This document shows positions 1 through 7,043 of a DNA stretch of 64,000 bases, piece after piece. The notes under the pieces are model-generated. The model was not told the origin of the DNA. It was given only the letters and a program-made list of their open reading frames with translations, and did not search any database. The translations under genes were made by a program, and so were the position numbers. The stretch lies in NCBI GenBank assembly GCA_033764435.1, contig JANRIX010000055.1, forward strand, positions 168,506 through 232,505, read 5' to 3'. The DNA is from JAEUMY01 sp033764435 (lineage in GTDB: Bacteria > Pseudomonadota > Gammaproteobacteria > Burkholderiales > Usitatibacteraceae). Each line of letters begins with the position of its first letter. Position 1 is the first letter of the stretch.

Positions 1-430
1 CCTGCATCGCCTCACGCAGAAGGCGGCGATGCGGCTCCGCAAGATGGGCTATTACGCGTCGCACATGTCCGTGTTCATGAAATTTCTCAACGGGCCCACC
101 TGGGGTCGCGACAGCCGGTTCGCCGAGACCCAGGACACAGTTGTCTTCCTGCGCGCGCTGGACAGCATGTGGCAGGAGAAGCCGAAGAAGCGGCTGCTGA
201 AGCCGCTGGCCGTTGGCATGGTGCTGCACGGACTGGTGCACGAGAACGAACACACCGGCACGCTCTTCGACAACGAGGACGCGCGCCACCGCCTCTACGA
301 CGCCATCGACCAGCTCAACGTGAAATTCGGCAAGAACACCGTCTACTTCGGCGGCGCCCACCAGGCCCGCGACAGCGCGCCCATGCGCATCGCGTTCAAT
401 CACATTCCCGATCTGGAGACGGAACAATGA
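1..430 (+). CDS. Y-family DNA polymerase, C-terminal part (5' truncated by window)
   Basis: The frame is open from base 2 and ends at 430, so only the last 142 codons or so are present. The sequence resembles the C-terminal little-finger region of ImuB/DinB-like Y-family polymerases: a run containing MRLRKMGYYA, an internal LHGLVHENEHTGTLF segment, and a closing stretch ending in RIAFNHIPDLE. This part grips DNA next to the lesion; the catalytic palm lies outside the window. The stop codon overlaps the next start (ATGA), so the two genes are probably translated together. Family assignment is from overall resemblance and the catalytic acidic residues cannot be checked here. Confidence 0.7.
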   Translation, partial: LHRLTQKAAMRLRKMGYYASHMSVFMKFLNGPTWGRDSRFAETQDTVVFLRALDSMWQEKPKKRLLKPLAVGMVLHGLVHENEHTGTLFDNEDARHRLYDAIDQLNVKFGKNTVYFGGAHQARDSAPMRIAFNHIPDLETEQ

Positions 431-933
431 GCGCAGGGTATTCCGGCACGCCGCTGTGGAAGAAGCTGGGGTTGAAGGACGGCGGGACGCTGGCAGTCGT
501 GAATGCGCCGGCAAGCTTCATTGATGATCTCGGCCTGGATGATTCGGGTGCGACTAGCCAGAGTCCGGGAGACGCTGGCTGGACGCCGACGGCGGTCCCG
601 AAGGGATCAGGCAATCGCCCCAAGCGATGGCCTGACAATATTCGCAAGGGGTTGAAGGCGGCAGAAATGCTTGCGATTGCATTCGTGAAGGACCGTGCGG
701 ATCTGGAGAAGCAAGTCGCTCTGGCTGCCAAGAAACTGCATCGCGACGGCTCACTCTGGATCAGCTGGCCCAAGAAAAGCTCGAAGCTCTTCAAGGACCT
801 CACCGAGGACGGCATCCGCGACGTCGTGCTGCCGATGGGGCTGGTGGACGTGAAGGTCTGCGCGGTCAACGACGACTGGTCGGGGTTGAAGCTGATGGTC
901 AGAAAAGAACTCAGGGAAGGGTGGAACGCATGA
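427..933 (+). CDS. DUF3052 family protein carrying an in-frame repeat insertion
   Basis: This 168-residue protein opens with AGYSGTPLWKKLG and ends with WPKKSSK, LTEDGIRDV and GLVDVKVCAVNDDWSGLKLMVRK, the signature blocks of the small DUF3052 proteins. These have no established function. Residues about 42-74 do not fit the family: they are encoded by a 97-bp hairpin element (551-647) with a second, inverted copy at 4338-4434. The 33-codon insert keeps the frame, so the gene remains open. The start ATG overlaps the upstream stop by ATGA, and the stop overlaps the next ATG, giving a coupled three-gene unit. Whether the insert is tolerated as a surface loop is inference. Confidence 0.75.
   Translation: MSAGYSGTPLWKKLGLKDGGTLAVVNAPASFIDDLGLDDSGATSQSPGDAGWTPTAVPKGSGNRPKRWPDNIRKGLKAAEMLAIAFVKDRADLEKQVALAAKKLHRDGSLWISWPKKSSKLFKDLTEDGIRDVVLPMGLVDVKVCAVNDDWSGLKLMVRKELREGWNA
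551..647 (+). repeat. 97-bp three-hairpin element, copy 1 (inside DUF3052 gene)
   Basis: It starts at CGACTAGCCAG and ends at TATTCGCAA. Hairpin A pairs AGCCAG with CTGGCT around a GGG loop. Hairpin B pairs GGAC-GCC with GGC-GTCC. Hairpin C pairs TCAGGC-ATCGC with GCGAT-GCCTGA around a 5-base loop. The reverse complement of 4338-4434 aligns over exactly 97 positions without gaps. In hairpin C five successive base pairs differ between copies, and each change is compensated. Confidence 0.88.
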
Positions 934-1733
934 GCGCATTCAAGGACAACGTCGTCATCATCACCGGCGCCTCCAAGGGCATCGGTGCCGAGGTGGCGCG
1001 CCAGCTCGCGAGACAAGGCGCCAAGCTCGTGCTCACCGCGCGCGACGAAGCCGCGCTGCAGGCTGTGGCGCGCGAATGCGAAGCCGCCGGTGCCGCCACC
1101 AAGGTCGTCATCGCGGATGTAGCGAAGCAGGCGGAGTGCAAAGCCATCATCGATGGCGCGCTGGCCGCCTTCGGCCGCATCGACACACTGGTCAACAACG
1201 CGGGCGCCACGATGTGGGCGAAGTTCGAGGACATCGATGACATGTCCATCCTCGAACGCATCATGCAGATCAACTACATGGGTGCGGTCTACTGCACGCA
1301 CTACGCGCTGCCGCACCTCAAGAAGACGAAAGGCCGCATCGTCGGCATCGCGTCGCTCACGGGCAAGGTCGGCGTGCCCACGCGTTCAGGCTATGCCGCC
1401 AGCAAGCATGCCATGGCCGGCTTCTTCGACTCGCTGCGCATCGAACTGCAGGATTCCGGCGTGACCGTGACCATGGTCTATCCCGGCTTCGTCTCCACCG
1501 GCATTCGCGAGAACGCCAGCGGCCCGGACGGCAAACCCATCAAGGTGAGCCCGGTAAAGGAAGGCGAAGTGATGAGTCCCGAGGAATGTGCCGCCATCAT
1601 CGTGCGCGCCATGGAACGGCGGCAGCGCGAGGAAGTGATGACGCTGAAGGGCAAGGTTGGGCAGTGGCTGAGGCTGATTGCGCCCGGGTTTGTGGATGCG
1701 CTGGCGCGGAAGGCGATTGAGCGGGGGCGGTGA
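930..1733 (+). CDS. SDR family oxidoreductase
   Basis: Short-chain dehydrogenase of 267 residues using NAD(P)(H). It has the N-terminal TGASKGIG cofactor motif, the NNAGA motif and the catalytic YAASK motif, followed by VYPGFVSTG. The likely reaction is reversible oxidation of a hydroxyl or ketone on a lipid or other small substrate; the substrate cannot be read from sequence. The start at 930 is preferred over the GTG at 921 because its ATG overlaps the preceding stop and gives the usual short N-terminus MSAFKDNVVIITGAS. It is the last gene of the polymerase/DUF3052/SDR plus-strand unit. Confidence 0.88.
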   Translation: MSAFKDNVVIITGASKGIGAEVARQLARQGAKLVLTARDEAALQAVARECEAAGAATKVVIADVAKQAECKAIIDGALAAFGRIDTLVNNAGATMWAKFEDIDDMSILERIMQINYMGAVYCTHYALPHLKKTKGRIVGIASLTGKVGVPTRSGYAASKHAMAGFFDSLRIELQDSGVTVTMVYPGFVSTGIRENASGPDGKPIKVSPVKEGEVMSPEECAAIIVRAMERRQREEVMTLKGKVGQWLRLIAPGFVDALARKAIERGR

Positions 1734-1739
1734 GACCTC

Positions 1740-2297
1740 TCAGCTTCGGGCTTGCGATTTCCGTTCCAAAAGGGGTGTCGCAATCCAAGCGTCGAATAGA
1801 AGCGGCGATGCACTCGTGGAAAGTTGAGATTGAACTGCAAGCAACGCTGCAATTCGGTGGTTTCCATCAACAATAAACAGGCCCGCCTCTGATCGATGAA
1901 GGATGACTGTTCCCGGCGTTGTAGCATTCTGTTGTATGAACTGTAAGCAAGATCGAAAACGCTCTGCGGTGTTTGGAATGTAGCAAGACACAGCATTGGC
2001 TACACCAGCAGCCGCAGCCGTAATCTGGCCAACTAAGGCAAGCGAATTGTGGGACAGCTCTTCGACCTTCACGGACGTTCGTGTCCGCATCCAGTTAAGT
2101 GCTTGCCAATATGCAATAGTCCTGCCATCCAAGTATCCGTTCCAATCGATTCCATTAGGGGGCCAGCCACTTTGGCGAATTCGATCATCGAGCCACAAAT
2201 CAAATATCGGCTCTGGAAAACTTGAAAACACCGCTCTTGCGTCAGCGAGGGCTTCGTCCAAGTTCATCTTTGTGTAGTGTGGGTTCGCTGGAATCAT
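1740..2297 (-). CDS. ParB-like nuclease-fold protein, hypothetical
   Basis: A 185-residue protein from the ATG at 2297; an open frame continues upstream to 2363 but would run into the neighbouring zinc-ribbon gene. Near the C-terminus it has IVDGNHRIAALLA, which matches the phosphate-binding motif of ParB/sulfiredoxin-like domains. No DNA-binding region is evident, so it is not a partition ParB. The rest (WPPNGIDWNGYLDG) is not recognised. A perfect copy of the GCGAATATTCGC palindrome lies 15 bp upstream of the start. It converges with the SDR gene with only a few bases between them. Function unknown. Confidence 0.55.
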   Translation of the reverse strand: MIPANPHYTKMNLDEALADARAVFSSFPEPIFDLWLDDRIRQSGWPPNGIDWNGYLDGRTIAYWQALNWMRTRTSVKVEELSHNSLALVGQITAAAAGVANAVSCYIPNTAERFRSCLQFIQQNATTPGTVILHRSEAGLFIVDGNHRIAALLAVQSQLSTSASPLLFDAWIATPLLERKSQARS

Positions 2298-2331
2298 TGC
2301 ATTCCCGGATTGCGAATATTCGCACCACCCA

Positions 2332-3429
2332 TCACTTCCCACCCAACATCGCCAACACCCCAATCACCACCAACGCCGCCAGCACCAGGAAGAAGATCTT
2401 CCACGCCGACTTCGGGCTCTCGCCCTGCACTGCGCCATTCTGGCCGTTGATCATGAAGCGGTACACCTTGTCGCGATAGCGATAGGCGGAGATCCACACG
2501 GGTACGAGCACGTGCTTGAAGGTGATGTTGCTGTATTGGGTGTGCACGGCATGCACCTGCTGGCGGTCGCCGCCGATGTCGCGGCGGACGCTGACCAGAA
2601 TGCGCTCGTCGATGATGCCCTTGGCGACCTTGTAGCCATCGGCGAGACCCACCTGATACGCCTCGGCGGTGAAGCCGGAGATGAATTCGTCGCTGTACGG
2701 CACGAGCCCTTGCGTGTCGAAGTGTCCAAACTTGGCGTTGCCGAAGAATGAGAGCCGCTTCATGGTCGGGCTGGCCGGAACCAGCACGTCATCGAACTGG
2801 TTTTCAACATGGCCCGACACCGGGGTCCAGTCGGTGCGGGTCTCGTTGCGCGTGGTGCCGTCGGAATTCTTCACCGTGACGGTGTAGTCGCGGCCACGCT
2901 GTCCCGAATATTCGCTCCAGGTGTCGCAATCGTAGGTCCAGTACGGGAGGTAGACACCGTGAATGCCGCCGTCGCCCTTGGCGTAGTCCTTCAGCTCGGA
3001 CGGCGCCAGCCAGAGACCATTGATCCATTTGCGGAACGCCGCCTGCGCGTCCGGCTTGGCGATCTGGAAGGGAACAAGCGACTTCGGCTTGATGTGCCGC
3101 TGCGCATAGCCCTTGGCCACAATGGGGGTCGCGCAGAAATTGCACTTGCCGGCAAAGGTATTGGCGGCCATTTCCTGCGCGGCACCGCAGTTGCCGCACT
3201 TGATGGCGACACTCTCGAAAGTCTCCTGCCGGTCTTCGAGCGACTTCAGGAATGCTGCAAAGTCCTCTTCCTCGACGGCGCTTTCATCTTTCGGGATATC
3301 GTTGGTGGCGCCACAGAACTCGCACTTGAGCTGCTGGCTGCCGGGCGCGAATGACAATTTCGCGCCACACGATGTGCAGGGAAAGGTCTTGACGGTGGAC
3401 TGCTGCTTTTGTGGAGCTTCGGTATCCAT
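2332..3429 (-). CDS. Zinc-ribbon membrane protein
   Basis: A 365-residue protein with two zinc-ribbon halves near the N-terminus (CTSCGAKL with CEFCGA; CGNCGAAQ with CNFCAT) and one C-terminal membrane segment (FFLVLAALVVIGVLAML). The middle region is soluble and rich in Trp and Tyr (LPYWTYDCDTWSEYSG). This matches the TFIIB-type zinc-ribbon proteins often found beside SPFH/virion-core-like proteins, and such a protein is encoded at 4489-5616 on the same strand. They probably work together at the membrane. An imperfect GCGAATATTCGC site lies inside the gene at 2905-2915. Biochemical role unknown. Confidence 0.7.
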   Translation of the reverse strand: MDTEAPQKQQSTVKTFPCTSCGAKLSFAPGSQQLKCEFCGATNDIPKDESAVEEEDFAAFLKSLEDRQETFESVAIKCGNCGAAQEMAANTFAGKCNFCATPIVAKGYAQRHIKPKSLVPFQIAKPDAQAAFRKWINGLWLAPSELKDYAKGDGGIHGVYLPYWTYDCDTWSEYSGQRGRDYTVTVKNSDGTTRNETRTDWTPVSGHVENQFDDVLVPASPTMKRLSFFGNAKFGHFDTQGLVPYSDEFISGFTAEAYQVGLADGYKVAKGIIDERILVSVRRDIGGDRQQVHAVHTQYSNITFKHVLVPVWISAYRYRDKVYRFMINGQNGAVQGESPKSAWKIFFLVLAALVVIGVLAMLGGK

Positions 3430-3438
3430 GTGTCGTCT

Positions 3439-3936
3439 CTACAGGGGACGAATGCGCGCCATGGTGTGCGAGTCGGCGTACACCCCGTCGCGAAACGCAA
3501 AGCGCTTGTGTGTGCCTTCGATTTCGAAGCCGAACTTGCGATACAGCGCGATGGCCGGCGCGTTGTCGACGTAGACGGTGAGTTCGAGACGCTGGATCTG
3601 CATCCAGTTGTCGGCGAGGTCGATGGCAGCGGCCATGAGCGCTGTGCCCACGCCGCGGCGCGTGAAGTCGTCATGCACGGCCATGCCGATACCATAGGCA
3701 TGACGACGGCGGAGCTGCCAGGCGGCGGCGTGCAGGCCCAGATTGCCGACGATGCGACCATCGATGAGTGCCACTAGGCGCTTGTCCGTGTCCTTGTCGT
3801 CCGCCATGCGCTTCTTCCACATCTCCAGGGACGGAAAGGGCAACTGCAACGTTCCGGCCATGGCGCGCGGCTGGCTCATGACCTCGCGCATGCCTTCGTA
3901 GTCGCCGGGCTCTGCGGCGCGGATCAGGATGCTCAT
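3439..3936 (-). CDS. GNAT family N-acetyltransferase
   Basis: A 165-residue protein. The acetyl-CoA-binding region HDDFTRRGVGTALM fits the GNAT motif A (R/Q-x-x-G-x-G/A). The later NAPAIALYRKFGFEIEGTHK is the typical C-terminal strand and helix. The open frame extends upstream to 4272, but the ATG at 3936 (MSILIRAAEPGDYEG) gives the family's normal N-terminus and overlaps the stop of the upstream gene, implying coupled translation. It resembles the RimJ/RimL-like or YjdJ-like acetyltransferases of small substrates. The acceptor is unknown. Confidence 0.85.
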   Translation of the reverse strand: MSILIRAAEPGDYEGMREVMSQPRAMAGTLQLPFPSLEMWKKRMADDKDTDKRLVALIDGRIVGNLGLHAAAWQLRRRHAYGIGMAVHDDFTRRGVGTALMAAAIDLADNWMQIQRLELTVYVDNAPAIALYRKFGFEIEGTHKRFAFRDGVYADSHTMARIRPL

Positions 3937-4301
3937 GCGCCGCGCCCTCCACGCTCGCGGTCGGTGGGGAACGAACACTCCAATGCCTGGCGCCCCGAGC
4001 GGACGACTTCCGGAGAACTCTGCGGAATGCCTTCCAGGTCCTTCAGCACCTGATTGACCACGCGCTGTGGCGTCAATGTGCAGACATGAAGCACGAGCTT
4101 CTCCGGCTTGCCTGTCGCAATCACATCGATCAGCTTCTGTGTTGTGGGAATGTAGGCCATCTCGATGCGGAACCCATCCGGCAGAACGAAGACATCGAGC
4201 TGCTTCTCCTGCTTGGCATGGACACTTTGCATGCAAGTGGCCGCCAGGACGGCCGTCGCAACGGCTTTGCATGCTGACCGGGCGAGACGAGAAATGACCA
4301 T
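3933..4301 (-). CDS. Secreted hypothetical protein
   Basis: A 122-residue protein with an N-terminal signal peptide (ACKAVATAVLAATCMQSVHA, probable cleavage after HAK or AHA). The mature part is short and has no motif I recognise. The start is supported by GGAGG a few bases upstream. It overlaps the GNAT gene by 4 bp and lies just downstream (in transcription) of the inverted hairpin element. It is probably exported to the periplasm; nothing in the sequence suggests an enzyme. Confidence 0.6.
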   Translation of the reverse strand: MVISRLARSACKAVATAVLAATCMQSVHAKQEKQLDVFVLPDGFRIEMAYIPTTQKLIDVIATGKPEKLVLHVCTLTPQRVVNQVLKDLEGIPQSSPEVVRSGRQALECSFPTDRERGGRGA

Positions 4302-4337
4302 CTATTCCTCCTTCTTCGATTCACTGGTCGGACTGTG

Positions 4338-4434
4338 TTGCGAATACTGTTCTCATATCGCTTGGTGCGATCTGAGAATCCCTGCGGGACCGCCTTCGGC
4401 GTCCAGCCAGCGTCCCCCGGACGCTGGCTAGTCG
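4338..4434 (-). repeat. 97-bp three-hairpin element, copy 2 (intergenic, inverted)
   Basis: This is the reverse complement of the element at 551-647, equal in length and ungapped. Here hairpin A is perfect (AGCCAGCGTCC / GGACGCTGGCT). Hairpin C is TCTCA-ATCGC / GCGAT-TGAGA, rebuilt with different bases from copy 1 but still paired. The end is TTGCGAATACTG on the plus strand, one step from the GCGAATATTCGC palindrome. Confidence 0.88.
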
Positions 4435-4442
4435 CTATGAAG

Positions 4443-4472
4443 AAAGGGCGGCCGCAAGGGCCGCCCTCTTGG
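4443..4472 (-). terminator. Rho-independent terminator of the SPFH-GYF gene
   Basis: AGGGCGGC and GCCGCCCT form a GC-rich stem around a short loop just past the stop of the 4489-5616 gene. Read on the minus strand the stem is followed by TTTCTTC, a modest T-rich tail. Confidence 0.65.
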
Positions 4473-4488
4473 AGATTCAACGGGATTC

Positions 4489-5616
4489 TCAAGCGCCCGG
4501 AATCGGCGGCGGCATGTTGGCAAACAGCCCGGCCAGCTCGGGCACGCTACCCGCTGCGGCCCACTGCGCCATGCCGGCTTTCCATACCAGCGTCTCACGT
4601 TTCAGCTGACCGCCGGCGGCCTGCGCCTGAAGCGTGGCCATATCGAACGGGCCCGCCTGCTGGCCATTGATGGCGACGTGGAAGCTCACGGCACCGGGCA
4701 GCGGTGGCGGCATTGCGCCCGCGGCACCCATGCCACCCGCACCAGCCGTGCCGAGCGACGCACCCATGGCGTTGGCCATCATGCCGCCCATAGCAACACC
4801 GGCACCCAGGCCCATGCCCACACCCGCGGCACCGCCGGGATTCTGCGCAGCGTCCTTGATGGCGCCGGCCGTTTCATACGCAGCATAAGCCTGCAGGTTG
4901 CCGATGGCGGCGATGGCGCCGCGCTTGTCGATGGCCTTCTCGACTTCCTCGGGCAAGCCAATGTCCTGCACCTGCACTTCCACCAGCTCGATACCCATGC
5001 CGCCAAATTCGGGATTGAGGCGCTCACGCAGCTTGGTGCCGAGTTCGGTGACTTTCGACTCGAGATCGATGATGGACATGCCCAGTTCCGGCATGACTTC
5101 CTTGATGCGGCTGCCCAACTTGCCGCGCAGGTTTTCCTGGATGCCGTCGGTGGTGAAGTGACCGTCCGTGCCGACAATGTCCTTGACGAAGACCGCCGGA
5201 TCACTGACGCGTATGGCGTAGATACCGAATGCGGTCACGCGCACCACACCGAAGTCCTTGTCGCGCATCGTGGCCGGGCCCGGGGTGCCCCACTTCAGGT
5301 CGGTGAACTTGCGCGTGGAGATGAAGTACACCTCGGCCTTGAAGGGCGACTCGAAGCCGTACTTCCAGCCCTTCAGCGTGGCGAGGATGGGCAGGTTCTG
5401 CGTGGTCAGCGTATGCGTGCCGGGTTTGAACACATCGGCAAGCTGGCCCTCATTGATGAACACCGCCATCTGGCCTTCGCGGACCACCAGCTTGGCGCCA
5501 TATTTGATTTCGTTCTGATGACGCTCGAACCGGTAGGCGAGCGTGTTGTTCGAATCGTCCAGCCATTGGACGATATCTATGAGTTCGGCTTGTAGCTTCT
5601 TGACCCAATCGATCAT
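4489..5616 (-). CDS. SPFH domain protein with C-terminal GYF_2 domain
   Basis: A 375-residue protein. Residues about 25-260 form an SPFH/Band-7-like domain of the YdjI/virion-core type (VREGQMAVFINEG near the start; IELVEVQVQDIGLPEEVEKAI at its end). A Gly/Ala/Met-rich linker of about 60 residues follows. The C-terminus is a GYF_2 domain (INGQQAGPF, LVWKAGMAQW), a peptide-binding fold that often recognises proline-rich partners; Pro-rich stretches flank it. The zinc-ribbon membrane gene 1 kb away is its usual genomic partner. The pair is thought to organise membrane-associated complexes, but no reaction is known. Confidence 0.8.
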   Translation of the reverse strand: MIDWVKKLQAELIDIVQWLDDSNNTLAYRFERHQNEIKYGAKLVVREGQMAVFINEGQLADVFKPGTHTLTTQNLPILATLKGWKYGFESPFKAEVYFISTRKFTDLKWGTPGPATMRDKDFGVVRVTAFGIYAIRVSDPAVFVKDIVGTDGHFTTDGIQENLRGKLGSRIKEVMPELGMSIIDLESKVTELGTKLRERLNPEFGGMGIELVEVQVQDIGLPEEVEKAIDKRGAIAAIGNLQAYAAYETAGAIKDAAQNPGGAAGVGMGLGAGVAMGGMMANAMGASLGTAGAGGMGAAGAMPPPLPGAVSFHVAINGQQAGPFDMATLQAQAAGGQLKRETLVWKAGMAQWAAAGSVPELAGLFANMPPPIPGA

Positions 5617-5767
5617 GTGTAGCGCTCCTTTCAGAGTCTTAACTACCGATTCAGCCTGACGCTACGCGCCAGTCCTGAATCAAGTATTAGGGGGTGCACG
5701 GCTATACTGCCCGGCGGAGCTAAATTAGCACGTTTGCCCTCGCCCAACACGCCATTCATCGCACCCT

Positions 5768-6580
5768 ATGACGATTCATCTCACGGCCCTCCACATCTAC
5801 CCCGTCAAGTCGCTGGGGGGTATTTCCCTGAAGCAATCTCAGCTCACCGCGCGTGGCCTGGCCTACGACCGCCGTTTCCTTGTCGTCGATCCCGAGGGGG
5901 AATTCCTGACCCAACGCGAATATTCGCAGATGGCCACCGTATGGGTGGACATTGAGGACGGCATGCTCACCCTCGCCGCGCCGGACCTGGATGCCGTGGA
6001 AGTGCCGCTCACGCCGGGCAAGCAGCCGACCCGCAAGGTGCGGGTGTGGAACAGCGTGGTGGACGCGCACACCGTTTCCGCCGATGCCGACCGCTTTCTC
6101 AGCGAGTATCTCGGCATGCCCTGTCATCTGGTGTACATGCCGGATGACAGCGTGCGCGCCATCAATCCCGACCACGCCCTGCCCGGTGACATGGTGAGCT
6201 TTGCCGATGGCTATCCGCTGCTGCTCACGTCCGAGTCATCTCTGGCCGATCTCAACCAGCGCATCGAGGCCAATGGCCGCCAGCCCGTGCCAATGAACCG
6301 ATTCCGGCCGAACCTCGTCATCGCCGGCGCGGCGTCCGGCGCGGAAGATACGTGGAAAGCCATCCGCATCGGGGATGCCGAATTCCGTTTCGCCAAGCCA
6401 TGCGTGCGCTGCCAGGTCACCACGACTGATCAGGCCTCGGGCGAAGTGCGCGGACCGGAGCCGCTGGCCACCTTGTCCACCTACCGGGACACGCCAAAGG
6501 GGGTGTTTTTTGGGCAAAACCTCATCCCGACCAAGCTTGCGAATATTCGCGTGGGGGATGAAGTCAGCGTCCTGGACTAG
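5768..6580 (+). CDS. MOSC domain-containing molybdoenzyme-like protein (YcbX/mARC type)
   Basis: A 270-residue protein starting ITALHIYPVKSLGG-like (LHIYPVKSLGGISL), the MOSC N-terminal barrel. The MOSC domain follows, with FRPNLVIAGA and KPCVRCQVTTTD; the Cys of the latter is the probable molybdenum ligand in mARC/YcbX proteins. It lacks the C-terminal 2Fe-2S ferredoxin domain of E. coli YcbX, so reducing power would have to come from a separate partner. The expected activity is reduction of N-hydroxylated compounds. Two perfect GCGAATATTCGC sites lie within the gene (5916 and 6539), one read as EYS and one as ANIR. Confidence 0.85.
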   Translation: MTIHLTALHIYPVKSLGGISLKQSQLTARGLAYDRRFLVVDPEGEFLTQREYSQMATVWVDIEDGMLTLAAPDLDAVEVPLTPGKQPTRKVRVWNSVVDAHTVSADADRFLSEYLGMPCHLVYMPDDSVRAINPDHALPGDMVSFADGYPLLLTSESSLADLNQRIEANGRQPVPMNRFRPNLVIAGAASGAEDTWKAIRIGDAEFRFAKPCVRCQVTTTDQASGEVRGPEPLATLSTYRDTPKGVFFGQNLIPTKLANIRVGDEVSVLD

Positions 6581-6948
6581 GACCGCCAGGTCGCCCAGGC
6601 GAGCAACGCCCACGCGGCGATGAAGGCCACGCCGCCCAGCGGCGTGATGGCACCCAGGGTGCGAATGCCCGACAAGCAGAGCGCATAGAGGCTGCCGCTG
6701 AACAGCAGCACACCCACCAGCATCAGCCAACCCGCCCAAACCACGCCGCGTGCATCCGGCATCTGCCGCAGCAGCATGCCCACGGCGAGCAGGCCCAGCG
6801 CGTGGAAGAAGTGGTACTGCACCGCCGTATGCCACGTCGCCAGCAGCTCGGGGCCGAGACGCGCTTTCAATGCATGGGCGCCGAACGCACCCAGCATCAC
6901 GCAAAGCATGGCGTTGAGTGCGCCGAGGGTGAGGAACAGTTTGCTCAT
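6577..6948 (-). CDS. DUF423 family inner-membrane protein
   Basis: A 123-residue protein, almost wholly hydrophobic with about four membrane helices. It carries the DUF423/YgdD signature LGAFGAHALK near the N-terminus and TWHTAVQYHFFHALGLL after it. The ATG at 6948 gives the family's usual start (MSKLFLTLGALNAM); the open frame runs further upstream to 7014 but with no supporting sequence. It converges with the MOSC gene, their stops overlapping by 4 bp. No function is established for the family. Confidence 0.85.
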   Translation of the reverse strand: MSKLFLTLGALNAMLCVMLGAFGAHALKARLGPELLATWHTAVQYHFFHALGLLAVGMLLRQMPDARGVVWAGWLMLVGVLLFSGSLYALCLSGIRTLGAITPLGGVAFIAAWALLAWATWRS

Positions 6949-6989
6949 GACGGGCTCTCTACCAGGTAACGCGGGAGAAACAGCAGAAA

Positions 6990-7025
6990 CAATAACGGGG
7001 CGCCGTGTTGCCACCGCGCCCCGTT
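6990..7025 (-). terminator. Terminator after the RND exporter gene
   Basis: AACGGGGCGC (6994-7003) and GCGCCCCGTT (7016-7025) form a perfect 10-bp stem with a 12-base loop. On the minus strand it follows the exporter stop at 7044 by 18 bases, and the stem is followed by ATTGTTTC. Confidence 0.6.
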
Positions 7026-7043
7026 CATGGACTACAGCCGCAA

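Noticed and set aside
3936..4272. Longer version of the GNAT gene starting at 4272
   Set aside because: The extra 112 codons are antisense-like Arg/Cys-rich sequence overlapping the secreted-protein gene; the ATG at 3936 gives the family N-terminus.
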